Assembly (NCBI RefSeq): GCF_005930495.1 | Contig: NZ_SJEX01000029.1 | Span: 1-51,149, forward strand | Reading direction: 5' to 3' | Source of the DNA: Modestobacter excelsi | GTDB lineage: Bacteria; Actinomycetota; Actinomycetes; Mycobacteriales; Geodermatophilaceae | Length of the DNA: 51,149 bases | Shown here: in pieces, positions 8,343 through 17,317 of the stretch | Numbering within the stretch: the stretch's first letter is position 1 | How the letters are laid out: the number at the start of each line of letters is the position of its first letter | Program-made: the position numbers and the translations under genes | The notes under the pieces: generated by a model | Database searches by the model: none | Told to the model about the DNA's origin: nothing | The model's input: only the letters and a program-made list of their open reading frames with translations

Positions 8343-9293
8343 ATGAGCCTGTCGGACGAGCACGACACCGAGCCGGCGCTGGACGCCTACTCGCGGGTGG
8401 TCACCACGGTGGCCGCCGAGATGGCGCCGCACGTCGCCGCGCTGGAGGTGAGCGGGCCCGGCGGCCGGGGCGGCGCCGGCTCGGGCGTCATCGTCAGCGA
8501 CGACGGGCTGCTGCTGACCAACGCGCACGTCGTCGCGCACTCCACCGGCGGCCGGGCGGTGTTCAGCGACGGCTCGGATGCGCCGGTGGAGGTGGTGGGC
8601 GCGGACCCGCTGTCGGACCTGGCCGTGGTCCGCGCCCGCGGCGTCACGCCGCCGCCGGCGGTGCTCGGCGACGCCGCGACGCTGCAGGTCGGCCAGCTGG
8701 TGGTGGCGGTGGGCAACCCGTTCGGGCTGGCCGGCTCGGTCACCGCCGGTGTGGTGAGCGCCCTGGGCCGCTCGCTGCCGACCCGCGACGGGCGCACGGC
8801 GCGGGTGGTCGAGGACGTGATCCAGACCGATGCCGCGCTGAACCCGGGCAACTCCGGCGGCGCACTGGCCGACGCCCGCGGCCGGGTCGTCGGGATCAAC
8901 ACCGCGGTGGCCGGCTGGGGGCTCGGCCTGGCCGTGCCCGTCAACGACACCAGCCGGCGGATCGTGGAGACGCTGCTGCGCGACGGGCGGGTGCGCCGCG
9001 CCTACCTGGGGCTGGTCAGCAGCCCGGTGCCGCTGCCGGCCGATCTCGCCACGCGCACCGGTCAGCGGCGCGGGCTGCAGGTGCTCGACGTCATCGCCGG
9101 CTCCCCGGCCGACCGGGCGGGGCTCAAGGCCGGCGACCTGGTGCTGGAGGCGGGCCGGGCACCGGTGGCCGCGGCGCAGAGCCTGCAGCGGCTGCTGTTC
9201 GCCGAGGCGATCGGCCGACCGCTGCCGGTGACCGTCGTCCGCCGGGGCGCGATGGTCGACGTCATCACCGTCCCCAGCGAGCTCACCGGCTGA
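8343..9293 (+). CDS. HtrA/DegP-type serine protease with one PDZ domain, no membrane anchor
   Basis: 316 residues. The trypsin-like domain has His in TNAHVV, Asp in SDLAVV and the catalytic Ser in NPGNSGGAL. One PDZ domain follows (~residues 225-316, starting YLGLVSSP). Unlike most HtrA proteases there is no signal peptide or transmembrane helix before the protease domain: the protein starts MSLSDEHDTEP, so a cytoplasmic location is likely. ATG 8343 follows CAGGAGGTGCC, a strong ribosome site. No partner gene is apparent. Confidence 0.9.
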   Translation: MSLSDEHDTEPALDAYSRVVTTVAAEMAPHVAALEVSGPGGRGGAGSGVIVSDDGLLLTNAHVVAHSTGGRAVFSDGSDAPVEVVGADPLSDLAVVRARGVTPPPAVLGDAATLQVGQLVVAVGNPFGLAGSVTAGVVSALGRSLPTRDGRTARVVEDVIQTDAALNPGNSGGALADARGRVVGINTAVAGWGLGLAVPVNDTSRRIVETLLRDGRVRRAYLGLVSSPVPLPADLATRTGQRRGLQVLDVIAGSPADRAGLKAGDLVLEAGRAPVAAAQSLQRLLFAEAIGRPLPVTVVRRGAMVDVITVPSELTG

Positions 9294-9336
9294 CCGGCCG
9301 GCCGCGCAGCGGGCACCGGGTCGGGCACGCACCGGG

Positions 9337-9927
9337 TCAGGCCGCCAGCGCTGCCCGCGCCGTCGACGCGGTCAGCAGGGTGAACCGCCAGGCCGGTGGT
9401 GGTCGCCGCCCGTGCAGCACCACCCGGCAGGCGCCGAGGTCCGCCACGCCGGCGAACCCCTCGGCGCGCTGGTGCAGCCAGAGCAGGAACGGGTGACCGT
9501 CGACGTCCATCGTGGTGCGCGGCCAGGTCCGGACGTCGTCCAGCCGGGCGGCGACCGACCGGCCGGTCGCGCCGGCCTGCTGGGTCCACCGCAGGGTGTC
9601 CGCGGCCGAGGCGCTGTGCGGGATGAGCTTGAGCAGCATGCTCGTCACCGCCGTCTCGGCGATGCCGCGCAGGCTGCCGTCGACGGTCCAGCCGCCGTCC
9701 GCGTCCGGGCGGGAGCCGCGCCGGGCGATGGTGCGCACTGACCAGGCCGGTGGCGCGTCCGCCGGCGTGCCCGGCGGCGGGACCGGGCCGACGCTGACGT
9801 CCTCCCACCAGGTGGGTGCGCCGGGCGCGGCACTGCCCCGGCCGGCGGCGAGCAGGCAGAGGGACCGGGTGGGCACGCCCGCCGGCACCAGCACCGGCAT
9901 GTCCAGGCCGGCCAGCGAGATCGTCAT
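9337..9927 (-). CDS. Hypothetical protein
   Basis: 196 residues from ATG 9927 (MTISLAGLDMPV); a GTG/ATG-led extension to 9993 is possible. I recognise no family. Near the middle is DGGWTVDGSLRGIAETAVTS and near the end TTMDVDGHPFLLWLHQRAEGFAG. No signal peptide or membrane helix. The gene is convergent with the protease gene and in the same direction as the DUF817 gene upstream of it. Confidence 0.6.
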   Translation of the reverse strand: MTISLAGLDMPVLVPAGVPTRSLCLLAAGRGSAAPGAPTWWEDVSVGPVPPPGTPADAPPAWSVRTIARRGSRPDADGGWTVDGSLRGIAETAVTSMLLKLIPHSASAADTLRWTQQAGATGRSVAARLDDVRTWPRTTMDVDGHPFLLWLHQRAEGFAGVADLGACRVVLHGRRPPPAWRFTLLTASTARAALAA

Positions 9928-10021
9928 CAAGGATGATCTACACCCACCGGGCCCCGCCGTCGAGGTCCCGGCGGCGGCGACCCGGTGGCCCACCCGGTCT
10001 GCGCCACGCAGGTCCGACCGC

Positions 10022-10855
10022 TCAGCGCACCGGCGTCCGCTCCCGCTGCGCCGGCCGCTCCGGTGGTGCGTCGTACGCCCGCTGGACCGTGAGGTCGCCG
10101 GCGTCGCCGTACAGCCGGCCCTCGCGGGACTTCACCGCGGCGACCAGCACGATGCTGACGACGACGAGCAGCGACCACGAGCCGAGCTTGGCCGCGTGCA
10201 CCAGCGTCCACACCGACTCCTGGGACGGGTACTGCCAGGCGCGCAGCCAGGTGGCGCCGTTCTCGGCGACCCAGAGGAAGAAGCCGATCAGGCCGAAGGA
10301 CAGCGCGAGCGGCATCGCGTAGCGGCGGCGGCCGACGGTGAAGTGCACCCAGGTGCGCCGGGTGACGACCAGCAGGGCGGCAGCCAGCGGCAGCCGCGCG
10401 TCCCAGGTGACGTGCGAGGTGAAGAAGTTCAGGTAGACCAGGCCGGCCACCCCGGCGGTGGTACGCGGCCGGTAGCCGGTGATCCGCAGGTCGAACCGGC
10501 GCCACGCCTGGCAGACGTAACTGCCGACCGCGGCGTACATGAACCCGCTGTAGAGCGGGACGCCGCCGATCGCCACGTGCCCGGTGTCGGGGTAGGACCA
10601 CGAGCCCTGCCGGACCTTGAACAGCTCGAGCGCCAGGCCGACCAGGTGGAAGCCGAAGATCACGGCGACCTCGCGGCCGGTCTCCCAGCCGAGCAGCCAC
10701 AGCACCAGGGTCACGGCGAGGCACCAGCCCAGCAGCGCGTCGGCCGGGTCGACCGGGAGCGGCAGCACCCGGACGAGCGCCAGGCCGAGGAAGAACAACA
10801 CGGCGAACAGGCAGCACTGCGCCTCGAGCCAGGCGAACCGGAACAGCTGTCGCAC
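10022..10855 (-). CDS. DUF817 integral membrane protein
   Basis: 277 residues with about seven or eight hydrophobic helices. Family-typical stretches include the loop GSWSYPDTGH, GFMYAAVGSYVCQAWRRF and a late WVAENGATWLRAWQYP. DUF817 proteins have no established function. The GTG at 10855 was chosen because the first hydrophobic helix starts only eight residues later; no strong ribosome site is visible. Confidence 0.85.
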   Translation of the reverse strand: MRQLFRFAWLEAQCCLFAVLFFLGLALVRVLPLPVDPADALLGWCLAVTLVLWLLGWETGREVAVIFGFHLVGLALELFKVRQGSWSYPDTGHVAIGGVPLYSGFMYAAVGSYVCQAWRRFDLRITGYRPRTTAGVAGLVYLNFFTSHVTWDARLPLAAALLVVTRRTWVHFTVGRRRYAMPLALSFGLIGFFLWVAENGATWLRAWQYPSQESVWTLVHAAKLGSWSLLVVVSIVLVAAVKSREGRLYGDAGDLTVQRAYDAPPERPAQRERTPVR

Positions 10856-11034
10856 GCGAGGAGGCTAGGTGACGCCGGTCCCTGAGCCGGGTAGGTGGAC
10901 GGTTCGGCGGCCTGACCCCGTCCTGCTGACGCCGAGGCCACGCGGCTCACGGTCCCCTTGACGACCACCGGCGGCAGAAGGAACGTCGTCCTGCGCCGAG
11001 GACGTCCGTCCTGGGGCTGAGCCCGGCCGCGGTG

Positions 11035-11070
11035 GACCCGGACGGGCGGCACCGCCTGCCCGTCCGGGTC
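11035..11070 (-). terminator. Hairpin terminator for the SRPBCC gene
   Basis: GACCCGGACGGGC and its exact complement form a 13-bp stem with a ~10-nt loop, about 22 bp beyond the stop of the minus-strand SRPBCC gene. Confidence 0.6.
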
Positions 11071-11092
11071 GGTCCGGCGCCGTCGGCGCGGC

Positions 11093-11581
11093 TCAGCCGA
11101 AGGCCGCGCCCGTCTGTGCCGCCGCCAGCGCCTCCGGGCCCTCGAAGGAGTTGGGCCGGCCGGCCCCGGCGACGATGAGGTCGCGGAGACTGCCGGTGAC
11201 GTACTCGCCCCAGGCGCGGGAGCAGACGTCGTAGCACTCGTGCTGCGGGTCCAGCCCCTCGTGCGTGAACCGCACCTCGGTCCGCCCGTCGCGCTCGGCG
11301 ATGTCGAACACGACCGTGGTCCCCGTCCACTCCTCCTTGTCCTCCAGGAAGCTCAGGTAGCTGTCGGTCACCAGCCAGGCCACCCGCCGGCCCGGCACCA
11401 GTTCGGTGATCCGGAACTCCGACCAGTGGATGTCCGGGACGGTGTAGCTGAAGACGCCGCCGAGCACGTCGGTCCGGCCGGTGATCGTCCCGGACCACCA
11501 GGCGCGGACGTCGGTGATCGCGGCGAATGCCTGCTCCGGGGTCTGCTCGACGGAGAAGGTGTAGCTGAGGCTGGTGTCCAT
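11093..11581 (-). CDS. SRPBCC (AHSA1-like) domain protein
   Basis: 162 residues of the START/Bet v1-like fold. It shows the N-terminal pattern of AHSA1-type proteins (Phe-Ser-Val ... QAFAAITDVRAWWSG), the central strand TTVVFDIAERDGRTEVRFTHEGL and a C-terminal helix with WGEYVTGSLRDLI. These proteins bind hydrophobic ligands; the ligand here is unknown. ATG 11581 follows GAGAGG. It is divergent from an HxlR regulator, and the 116-bp spacer carries two palindromes, so it is probably the regulator's main target. Confidence 0.88.
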   Translation of the reverse strand: MDTSLSYTFSVEQTPEQAFAAITDVRAWWSGTITGRTDVLGGVFSYTVPDIHWSEFRITELVPGRRVAWLVTDSYLSFLEDKEEWTGTTVVFDIAERDGRTEVRFTHEGLDPQHECYDVCSRAWGEYVTGSLRDLIVAGAGRPNSFEGPEALAAAQTGAAFG

Positions 11582-11637
11582 GCTGGGTGCACCTCTCGGT
11601 TCGTGCCGTCCGGGACCGTCACCGGCTCGACATCGGT

Positions 11638-11686
11638 ACTTTCGTGATGCAAGTCACGGTAGAGCCTCAACTAGCGTGAAGCAAGT
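11638..11686. promoter_or_regulatory. Two 17-bp operator-like palindromes (ACTWKC-N5-GCAAGT)
   Basis: Site 1 is ACTTTC-GTGAT-GCAAGT (11638-11654) and site 2 is ACTAGC-GTGAA-GCAAGT (11670-11686). Their centres are 32 bp apart and the second ends 11 bp before the HxlR start codon. Two near-identical palindromes between divergent genes are a strong sign of HxlR binding and autoregulation. Confidence 0.65.
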
Positions 11687-11697
11687 AGTCTCGTCGC

Positions 11698-12186
11698 ATG
11701 CTCGGGAGGACGTACAACCGTGAGGTCTGCTCGATGGCCCGCGCCCTGGAGGTGGTGGGCGAACGCTGGAGCCTGCTGATCGTCCGGGACGCGCTGTTCG
11801 CCGGCATCAGCAGGTTCAGTGACTTCCAGCGTGGGCTGGGCATCGCCCCCAACGTGCTGGCGGCGCGGCTGGACGCCTTCGTCAGCGCAGGGTTGATGGA
11901 GCGGCGGCGGTACGCCGACCAGCCCGAGCAGTTCGACTACGTGCTCACGCCGATGGGCCGCGACCTGTCGACGTCGATCGTCGCGCTGACGCAGTGGGGC
12001 GACCGGTGGGCCGGTGCGGGCGAGCCCCCCATCCTCTACACCCATGCCGGGTGCGGCGGCGCCGTCGAGTCGCACAGCGTGTGCACCCGGTGCGGGGCGC
12101 AGGACCCGGACGACGTGCAGGCCCGACCGGGGCCCGGCATGCCCGAGGGGTACGTCGAGGCCCGGAGGCGCGGCCGCAGCGCTTGA
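11698..12186 (+). CDS. HxlR-family transcriptional regulator with Cys-rich tail
   Basis: 162 residues. The HxlR winged helix starts at a Cys-containing N-terminus (NREVCSMARALEVVGERWSLLIVRDAL) and continues through the recognition segment GISRFSDFQRGLGIAPNVLAARLDA. The C-terminal third has a small zinc-ribbon-like arrangement (HAGCGG ... CTRCG). ATG 11698 has no obvious ribosome site and sits 11 bp after the second palindrome, so a leaderless transcript under autorepression is likely. Family members often sense quinones or other electrophiles through cysteine; the signal here is unknown. Confidence 0.9.
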   Translation: MLGRTYNREVCSMARALEVVGERWSLLIVRDALFAGISRFSDFQRGLGIAPNVLAARLDAFVSAGLMERRRYADQPEQFDYVLTPMGRDLSTSIVALTQWGDRWAGAGEPPILYTHAGCGGAVESHSVCTRCGAQDPDDVQARPGPGMPEGYVEARRRGRSA

Positions 12187-12468
12187 CCCCACGCACGACG
12201 ACGCCCGCACAGGGACCTCGCTGCGGGCGGGTCCGCCCCGGGGCGGGTGGGGTGGCCCGCCGTCCGGCGGGGGCACCTCCCTCCGCAGGTCGGGCCTGCG
12301 ACCTGCGGTGGGCACGAAGTGCCGACCAGCGGTCCGTTCACGCCACCGGAGCCGGCCCGCGATCGTGGTCCCGGCGTTGCCAGGTGATTCACAGGCTGGA
12401 CTCATCCACCTCCCAACGTCCACGTCGCGGGACCCGCAGGCGTGCCCTGGACCGGAGGAGGAGCCACC

Positions 12469-13881
12469 ATGCACCACTCGGAGAGGCCGAGACCGCGTGC
12501 TGGGCTGGCACGCGAGCTCTCGCTCGTCAGCGTGCTCGCCCTGCTGTTCGCCGTCCTGCCGGCGGGCGTCGCGTCCGCGCAGGGACACACCTGGGTCGTC
12601 GAGCCCGGTCAGTCGATCCAGGACGCCGTCGACCAGGCCAGCAGCGGCGACACCATCCAGCTGCTCGCCGGCACGTACGCGGACCAGGCCGTCTGCATCG
12701 AGGGCAAGGGCCTGAGCATCGTCGGCGCGGGAAGCGACGAGACCCGGATCACCTGGCCCGACTGGACGGTCGTCGAGGACCAGCAGGCGGCCCCGGCGGC
12801 AGGGAACGCCTGCTGGCTGGAGTGGGCCCGCCACGACCCCGAGAGCACGGTCACGGGCTCCGGGGCGGAGCTCCAGCAGAGCCTCTCCGACGACGTCTCG
12901 GCGCTCTTCTTCTTCAACCCGGACAGCCCCGTCACCGTGACCGGGCTGCAGACGGTGAACCACCCGGCCAACGGCATCGTCGTCGAGACCGGCCGCGACG
13001 TCGAGGTCACCCACACCAAGGGCGTCGCACACGACCGGTACGGCATCCTGGTCAGCAACTCGACCGACAGCCGGATCACCGACAACGTCGAGCAGGGCCT
13101 CGACCGCGGCATCCAGCAGGAGGGGACCAGCGGCAGCAGCGGGACCGCCGGCATCTCCGTCTCCGACTCGGCCGACGCCCACGCCTACGTCGCGGACAAC
13201 ACGTCCGACGGGTGGAACCTGGGCATCTTCATCCGCGAGGCGCGGACCGGGACCCTGGTCGGCAACACCGTCACCAACAACTGCGTGGGCATCAACATGT
13301 TCGACGACGGCAACACCGAGGTGCCGGTGGTCGCGCCGTCCACGATCGAGGCCGGCGCATGGGCGGTCCTGGGCAACACGGTCCGGGACGACCACCGGTT
13401 CTGCCTGGCCGGCATCGGTCAGGTGGAGGGCCAGCTGGCCGTCTCCGGGACCGGCGTCGCCGTCGTCAACATGGACTCGGTGCTGCTCGAGGGCAACACC
13501 ATCACCGACAACGGTCCGACGCCGCCGGCACGGACGCTCGACTTCCCGGCCGCCGGGCTGCTGCTGCTCACCCTGCCGCTGTTCAACACCGACCAGCCCG
13601 ACGCGGCGGGTCCGGTCACGGACGTCGCGGTCGTCGACAACGTGATCGAAGGCAACATCACGTCGGTGGACACCGATGGCCCCGGGCCCGCCGAGCCGTT
13701 CCTCGCACCGCTGGACGTCCTCGTCGGCTTCCCGCCGGGGACCGTGTTCACCGATGCAGCTGGCAACGTCGTCCCGACCCCGGTGCCCGGTCCGGGCATC
13801 CACTTCGCCGGCAACTCCTGCGGGGTCGCTCTGCTGGGCGAGGGAGTCACCGGGATCAGCGTCGGCTGCGGCGGTGCGTGA
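12469..13881 (+). CDS. Secreted right-handed beta-helix (NosD-like) repeat protein
   Basis: 470 residues. A signal peptide (residues ~1-37, hydrophobic core VLALLFAVLPAGV, cleavage around ASA-QG) directs export. The mature part begins with the NosD/CASH-type pattern PGQSIQDAVDQASSGDTIQLLAGTY. Repeated parallel beta-helix rungs follow (Asn-rich turns such as NTSDGWNLGIFI, GNTVTNNCVGINMF, LEGNTITDNG). No catalytic residues for a pectate lyase are obvious, so an adhesive or carbohydrate-binding role is as likely as an enzymatic one. ATG 12469 follows GGAGGAGGAG. A hairpin terminator follows the stop. Confidence 0.85.
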   Translation: MHHSERPRPRAGLARELSLVSVLALLFAVLPAGVASAQGHTWVVEPGQSIQDAVDQASSGDTIQLLAGTYADQAVCIEGKGLSIVGAGSDETRITWPDWTVVEDQQAAPAAGNACWLEWARHDPESTVTGSGAELQQSLSDDVSALFFFNPDSPVTVTGLQTVNHPANGIVVETGRDVEVTHTKGVAHDRYGILVSNSTDSRITDNVEQGLDRGIQQEGTSGSSGTAGISVSDSADAHAYVADNTSDGWNLGIFIREARTGTLVGNTVTNNCVGINMFDDGNTEVPVVAPSTIEAGAWAVLGNTVRDDHRFCLAGIGQVEGQLAVSGTGVAVVNMDSVLLEGNTITDNGPTPPARTLDFPAAGLLLLTLPLFNTDQPDAAGPVTDVAVVDNVIEGNITSVDTDGPGPAEPFLAPLDVLVGFPPGTVFTDAAGNVVPTPVPGPGIHFAGNSCGVALLGEGVTGISVGCGGA

Positions 13882-13910
13882 GCCGCTGCGCACCTGACCG
13901 ACCGCTCGAC

Positions 13911-13947
13911 CCGAGGGCCCTCTCGAACTCATCGAGGGGGCCCTCGG
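13911..13947. terminator. Bidirectional hairpin terminator
   Basis: 16-nt arms CCGAGGGCCCTCTCGA and TCGAGGGGGCCCTCGG pair with one G-U around a 5-nt loop. It lies between the convergent beta-helix and transketolase-like genes and can serve both. Confidence 0.75.
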
Positions 13948-13983
13948 CCCGTCCGCGCCGCAAGCCCCGAGCAGGCGCAGGGA

Positions 13984-16305
13984 TCAGTCGACGAGGTCGA
14001 GGGCTGCGCCGATCACCGTGTCGGTGTCGAGGCCGTGCAGCGCGTACACCGAGGCCAGGTCGCCGCTCTGCCCGAACTGCGTGACCCCCAGGTGCGCGGC
14101 CGGCACCCCGCGGACACCGGCCAGGAACGCCAGGGTGTGCGGGTGCCCGTCGAGGACGGTGACCATCGGCCGGGCCCGGTCGGCCGGGAAGACGGCGTCG
14201 AGGACCCAGGTCGCGGCGTCGTCCAACCCCCGGCGGGCCTGGAGCGCGCGGAACAGCAGCCCGGGGCTGGTGACCACGACGACGTCCGCGGCGATCCCGA
14301 GGTCGCCGAGCCGGTCGGCCGCGGCCAGCACCTCGGGGACGACGGCGCCCATCGCGACCAGGGTGACGCCGGGGTCGGAGACGTCGTGCCGCAGGGAGTA
14401 GGCACCGGCCACGACGTGCCGCCTCCGTCGTCCGCGGGCGGCCGGGTCGGGAGGGACCGAGGCGAGCGACTGGTCGACCGGTCGGGTGGACAGCCGCAGG
14501 TAGGCCGAGGACCCGTCGGGCCGGCCGAGCCGGGCCAGCGAGGCGAGCAGGCACCACTCGGTGTCGAGCGCGAACGCCGGCTCGTAGGTCACGCAGCCCG
14601 GCTGCTCCAGGCCGACGGACGGCGTGGTGATGGACTGGTGCGCGCCGCCCTCGGCGGCCAGCGTCACCCCGGACGGGGTGCCGACGAGGATCGACTGGCC
14701 GCCGGCGTAGATGCCGAACGACCAGGGCTCCAGCGCCCGCTCGACGAACGGGTCGTAGAGCACGCCGATCGGCAGCAGCGGCTGCCCCCACCGGCTCCAG
14801 GTCGCCCCCAGCTCGCCGATCGCGCCGACCAGGTTCGTCTCGGCGATGCCCAGCTCGATGTGCTGGCCGGAAGGACGCTCCCGCCAGTGCAGGATCGTCT
14901 CGGCGTCGTCGGCGAACCAGTTGCGCCGGTCCTCGTGCGACCAGACGCCGACCTTGTTGACCCACCCGCCGAGGTTGGTCGAGGAGCTGACGTCGGGGCT
15001 GACGGTCACCACCCGGCGGCCCGCCTCGGGAGCGGCGCGGTTGAGGTCGAGCAGGGTGCGGCCGAGTGCTGCCTGGGTGGTCGCCGTTCCCGACGGGGTG
15101 CGCCCGAGGTCGCCCGGGATCTCCGGGGCGGCCTGGGCCTCGTACGCCTCGCGCCGGAGCCGCTGGGCTGCGCCGGCCAGCAGCCGGGCCGGGGCACCGT
15201 CAGCGGGGAAGCCGGCCCACGGGTCCGCGGGGTCGAGACCGAGGCGGTCGGCCAGCGCGTGCAGCTGGGCCTCGGTCAGCAGGGCGGAGTGGTTCTGCGG
15301 ATGCCCCTCGGTGGCCAGCCCGTAGCCCTTGAGCGTGTAGGCGAGGACGACGGTGGGCCGGGTGTCGTCGATCTGCGCGAACGCGTCGCGGAGGGCGGCG
15401 AGGTCGTGGCCGCCGAGGTTGCGCACCGCGGCGGCCAGGTCGGCGTCCGGGACGTCGGCGATGAGGGCGTCGACGTCCGCGGCCCCCGGTCCGTCGCCGG
15501 GCAGCAGCCGGCGCAGGTCGGCCGGGTCGTGCCGGAGCAGCCGCTGGTACTCGGGGTTGGACATCTCGTCGATCCGCGCACGGAGGGCGGCCCCACCGGG
15601 ACGCGCGAACAGCTCCTCGAGCAGCCGCCCGTACTTGACGGTGAGCACCTGCCAGCCGGCCGCGGCGAACATGCCCTGCAGCCGGGTGGCGCCCATCGTC
15701 GGGACCACGCGGTCCAGGGACTGCCGGTTGAGGTCGACGACCCAGACCACCTCACCGAGCTCGGCCACCATCGGGTCGACCACGGCCTCCCAGACCGCGC
15801 CTTCGTCCAGTTCGGCGTCCCCGACCAGCGACCACTGCCGACCGGTGCCGCCCGCGCCGAGCTGGGTGTTGACGTACCGGCGGGCGATCGCTCCCCAGAT
15901 CGGCGCGGTCGCGCCGATGCCGACGCTGCCGGTCGAGTAGTCCGCCGGGACGGGGTCCTTCAGCCGGCTGGGGTAGCTCTGCAGGCCGCCGAACTCGCGG
16001 AGCGTCGTCAGGTGGGCGGCGTCAAGCTGGCCGAGCAGGTACTCCAGCGCGTGCAGCACCGGCGAGGCGTGCGGCTTGACGCTCACCCGGTCCTCGGCCT
16101 GCAGCTGCTCCAGCCACAGCGAGGTCATGATGGTCACCATCGAGGCGCTGGACGCCTGGTGTCCCCCGACCTTGAGCCCACTGGGGTTCGGGCGCACCCG
16201 GTTGGCGTGGTCGACGATCACGGTCGCGAGCCACAGCACGCGCTGCTCGATCTCGCGCAGGACCTGGTCGGTGGTGCTGCCGGGCTGGGCGGCGGTGAGG
16301 GTCAT
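13984..16305 (-). CDS. Transketolase-like thiamine-diphosphate enzyme (pyruvate dehydrogenase E1-like)
   Basis: 773 residues from ATG 16305 (MTLTAAQPGS), preceded by GAGGGAG. The N-terminal half has the ThDP-binding motif as GDAELDEG ... VVDLNRQ, where transketolases and AceE-type E1 have GDG ... N. The middle pyrimidine domain has HIELGIAETNLVGAIGELG, giving the conserved Glu. A transketolase C-terminal domain ends the protein. Overall it resembles homodimeric E1/transketolase relatives, but it is shorter than AceE (~890-930). Substrate not determinable. No lipoyl or E2 gene is adjacent. A B3/B4-domain gene lies upstream on the same strand with a 52-bp gap, perhaps co-transcribed. Confidence 0.85.
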   Translation of the reverse strand: MTLTAAQPGSTTDQVLREIEQRVLWLATVIVDHANRVRPNPSGLKVGGHQASSASMVTIMTSLWLEQLQAEDRVSVKPHASPVLHALEYLLGQLDAAHLTTLREFGGLQSYPSRLKDPVPADYSTGSVGIGATAPIWGAIARRYVNTQLGAGGTGRQWSLVGDAELDEGAVWEAVVDPMVAELGEVVWVVDLNRQSLDRVVPTMGATRLQGMFAAAGWQVLTVKYGRLLEELFARPGGAALRARIDEMSNPEYQRLLRHDPADLRRLLPGDGPGAADVDALIADVPDADLAAAVRNLGGHDLAALRDAFAQIDDTRPTVVLAYTLKGYGLATEGHPQNHSALLTEAQLHALADRLGLDPADPWAGFPADGAPARLLAGAAQRLRREAYEAQAAPEIPGDLGRTPSGTATTQAALGRTLLDLNRAAPEAGRRVVTVSPDVSSSTNLGGWVNKVGVWSHEDRRNWFADDAETILHWRERPSGQHIELGIAETNLVGAIGELGATWSRWGQPLLPIGVLYDPFVERALEPWSFGIYAGGQSILVGTPSGVTLAAEGGAHQSITTPSVGLEQPGCVTYEPAFALDTEWCLLASLARLGRPDGSSAYLRLSTRPVDQSLASVPPDPAARGRRRRHVVAGAYSLRHDVSDPGVTLVAMGAVVPEVLAAADRLGDLGIAADVVVVTSPGLLFRALQARRGLDDAATWVLDAVFPADRARPMVTVLDGHPHTLAFLAGVRGVPAAHLGVTQFGQSGDLASVYALHGLDTDTVIGAALDLVD

Positions 16306-16357
16306 CGGCAGGGCTCCCTCGGAGTGGCGGGCGGCGTGCCGGGGGTGGACGGGCACG

Positions 16358-17116
16358 TCAGGCCCCCATGGTGCGGTCGGCGGCGCGGATGAGCCGCCGG
16401 TGGACGACGGCGTCGGGGCTCAGTGCCTGCAGAGCGTCGGTGAGGGCGTCGGCCGCGGCGTGCAGGTCGTCGTCGGTGAGCGGATCGAGGGCGTCGAGGA
16501 TGAAGACGGCGCTGCTGGTGTCGGTGGTGATGCGGGTGCGCGTCCCCTGCCGCCAGTTCCAGCGACGGCAGGTGATGGCGACCTGGTCGCACCAGACGAC
16601 CTCGCCGGGCTCGGGGTGCTCGATGACGGGCTTGCCGCCGGCGGTGGTGTCGAAGGGTTCGCTGCCGTCGGCGCGGATGAGCCGCGGCGGCCCGGCGTAG
16701 GCGGCGCGGTCCTCCCCGCCCAGCGGCAGCAGGTGGGCGATGGAGACGGCGTTGTACACGTCGGTGATCCGGTCGATGCGCGGCAGCCCGTCCGGGTCCA
16801 GGCGGCGCAGCAGCGCCTCAACGCTGGAGCGGGTCCGCTGCGGCCTGGCACCGAAGGAGCGGTAGGCCTCCCGCCAGGCGGCCGGGTGCGGCAGCTGCTC
16901 CGGCTTCTGCCCGTCCAGCAGCCGGCGAGCGGTGTCCTCCGCGGTGGCGAGGAAGCGCTCGCTGGTCTGGTCACTGGGCCCGCCGCGGAGGCCGTCGGCG
17001 GACAGCAGCAGCGCCCGGTAGTCCGGCCGCAGGGCTGACACCGCAGCGTCGACCGAGGCGCCGGCGAGCCACTCCTCCGCCCCGGTGCGCGTGGCGGAGT
17101 CCTGGGAACTGGTCAT
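16358..17116 (-). CDS. B3/B4 tRNA-binding-domain protein
   Basis: 252 residues. The C-terminal ~150 residues match the B3/B4 editing domain of the phenylalanyl-tRNA synthetase beta subunit: ITDVYNAVSIAHLLPLGGED, then VIEHPEPGEVVWCDQVAITCRRWNWRQ, then a terminal Ser-Ala-Val-Phe-Ile-Leu-Asp strand. Stand-alone versions are thought to hydrolyse misacylated tRNA or act as amino-acid binders; the role here is inferred only from the fold. ATG 17116 (MTSSQDS) was chosen; the frame is open far upstream but non-coding in character. Confidence 0.82.
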   Translation of the reverse strand: MTSSQDSATRTGAEEWLAGASVDAAVSALRPDYRALLLSADGLRGGPSDQTSERFLATAEDTARRLLDGQKPEQLPHPAAWREAYRSFGARPQRTRSSVEALLRRLDPDGLPRIDRITDVYNAVSIAHLLPLGGEDRAAYAGPPRLIRADGSEPFDTTAGGKPVIEHPEPGEVVWCDQVAITCRRWNWRQGTRTRITTDTSSAVFILDALDPLTDDDLHAAADALTDALQALSPDAVVHRRLIRAADRTMGA

Positions 17117-17317
17117 CTGCGGCCTCCGCTGACGTGGGGCTGGAACACGCCGGTCGGTGCGCCATCCCCGGCCCGCGCGCGACAGCGGACGGCGCTGAGG
17201 GGGTCGCACCGCGTCCCGGGCGGCAGCGTGCCACGGATCCCACGCGAGCGGTCCAGCCGCCCGGCCGCACCTGCTGCTGGAATCGGTGACTCCACGACCT
17301 ACGACGAGGTGGTCCCG

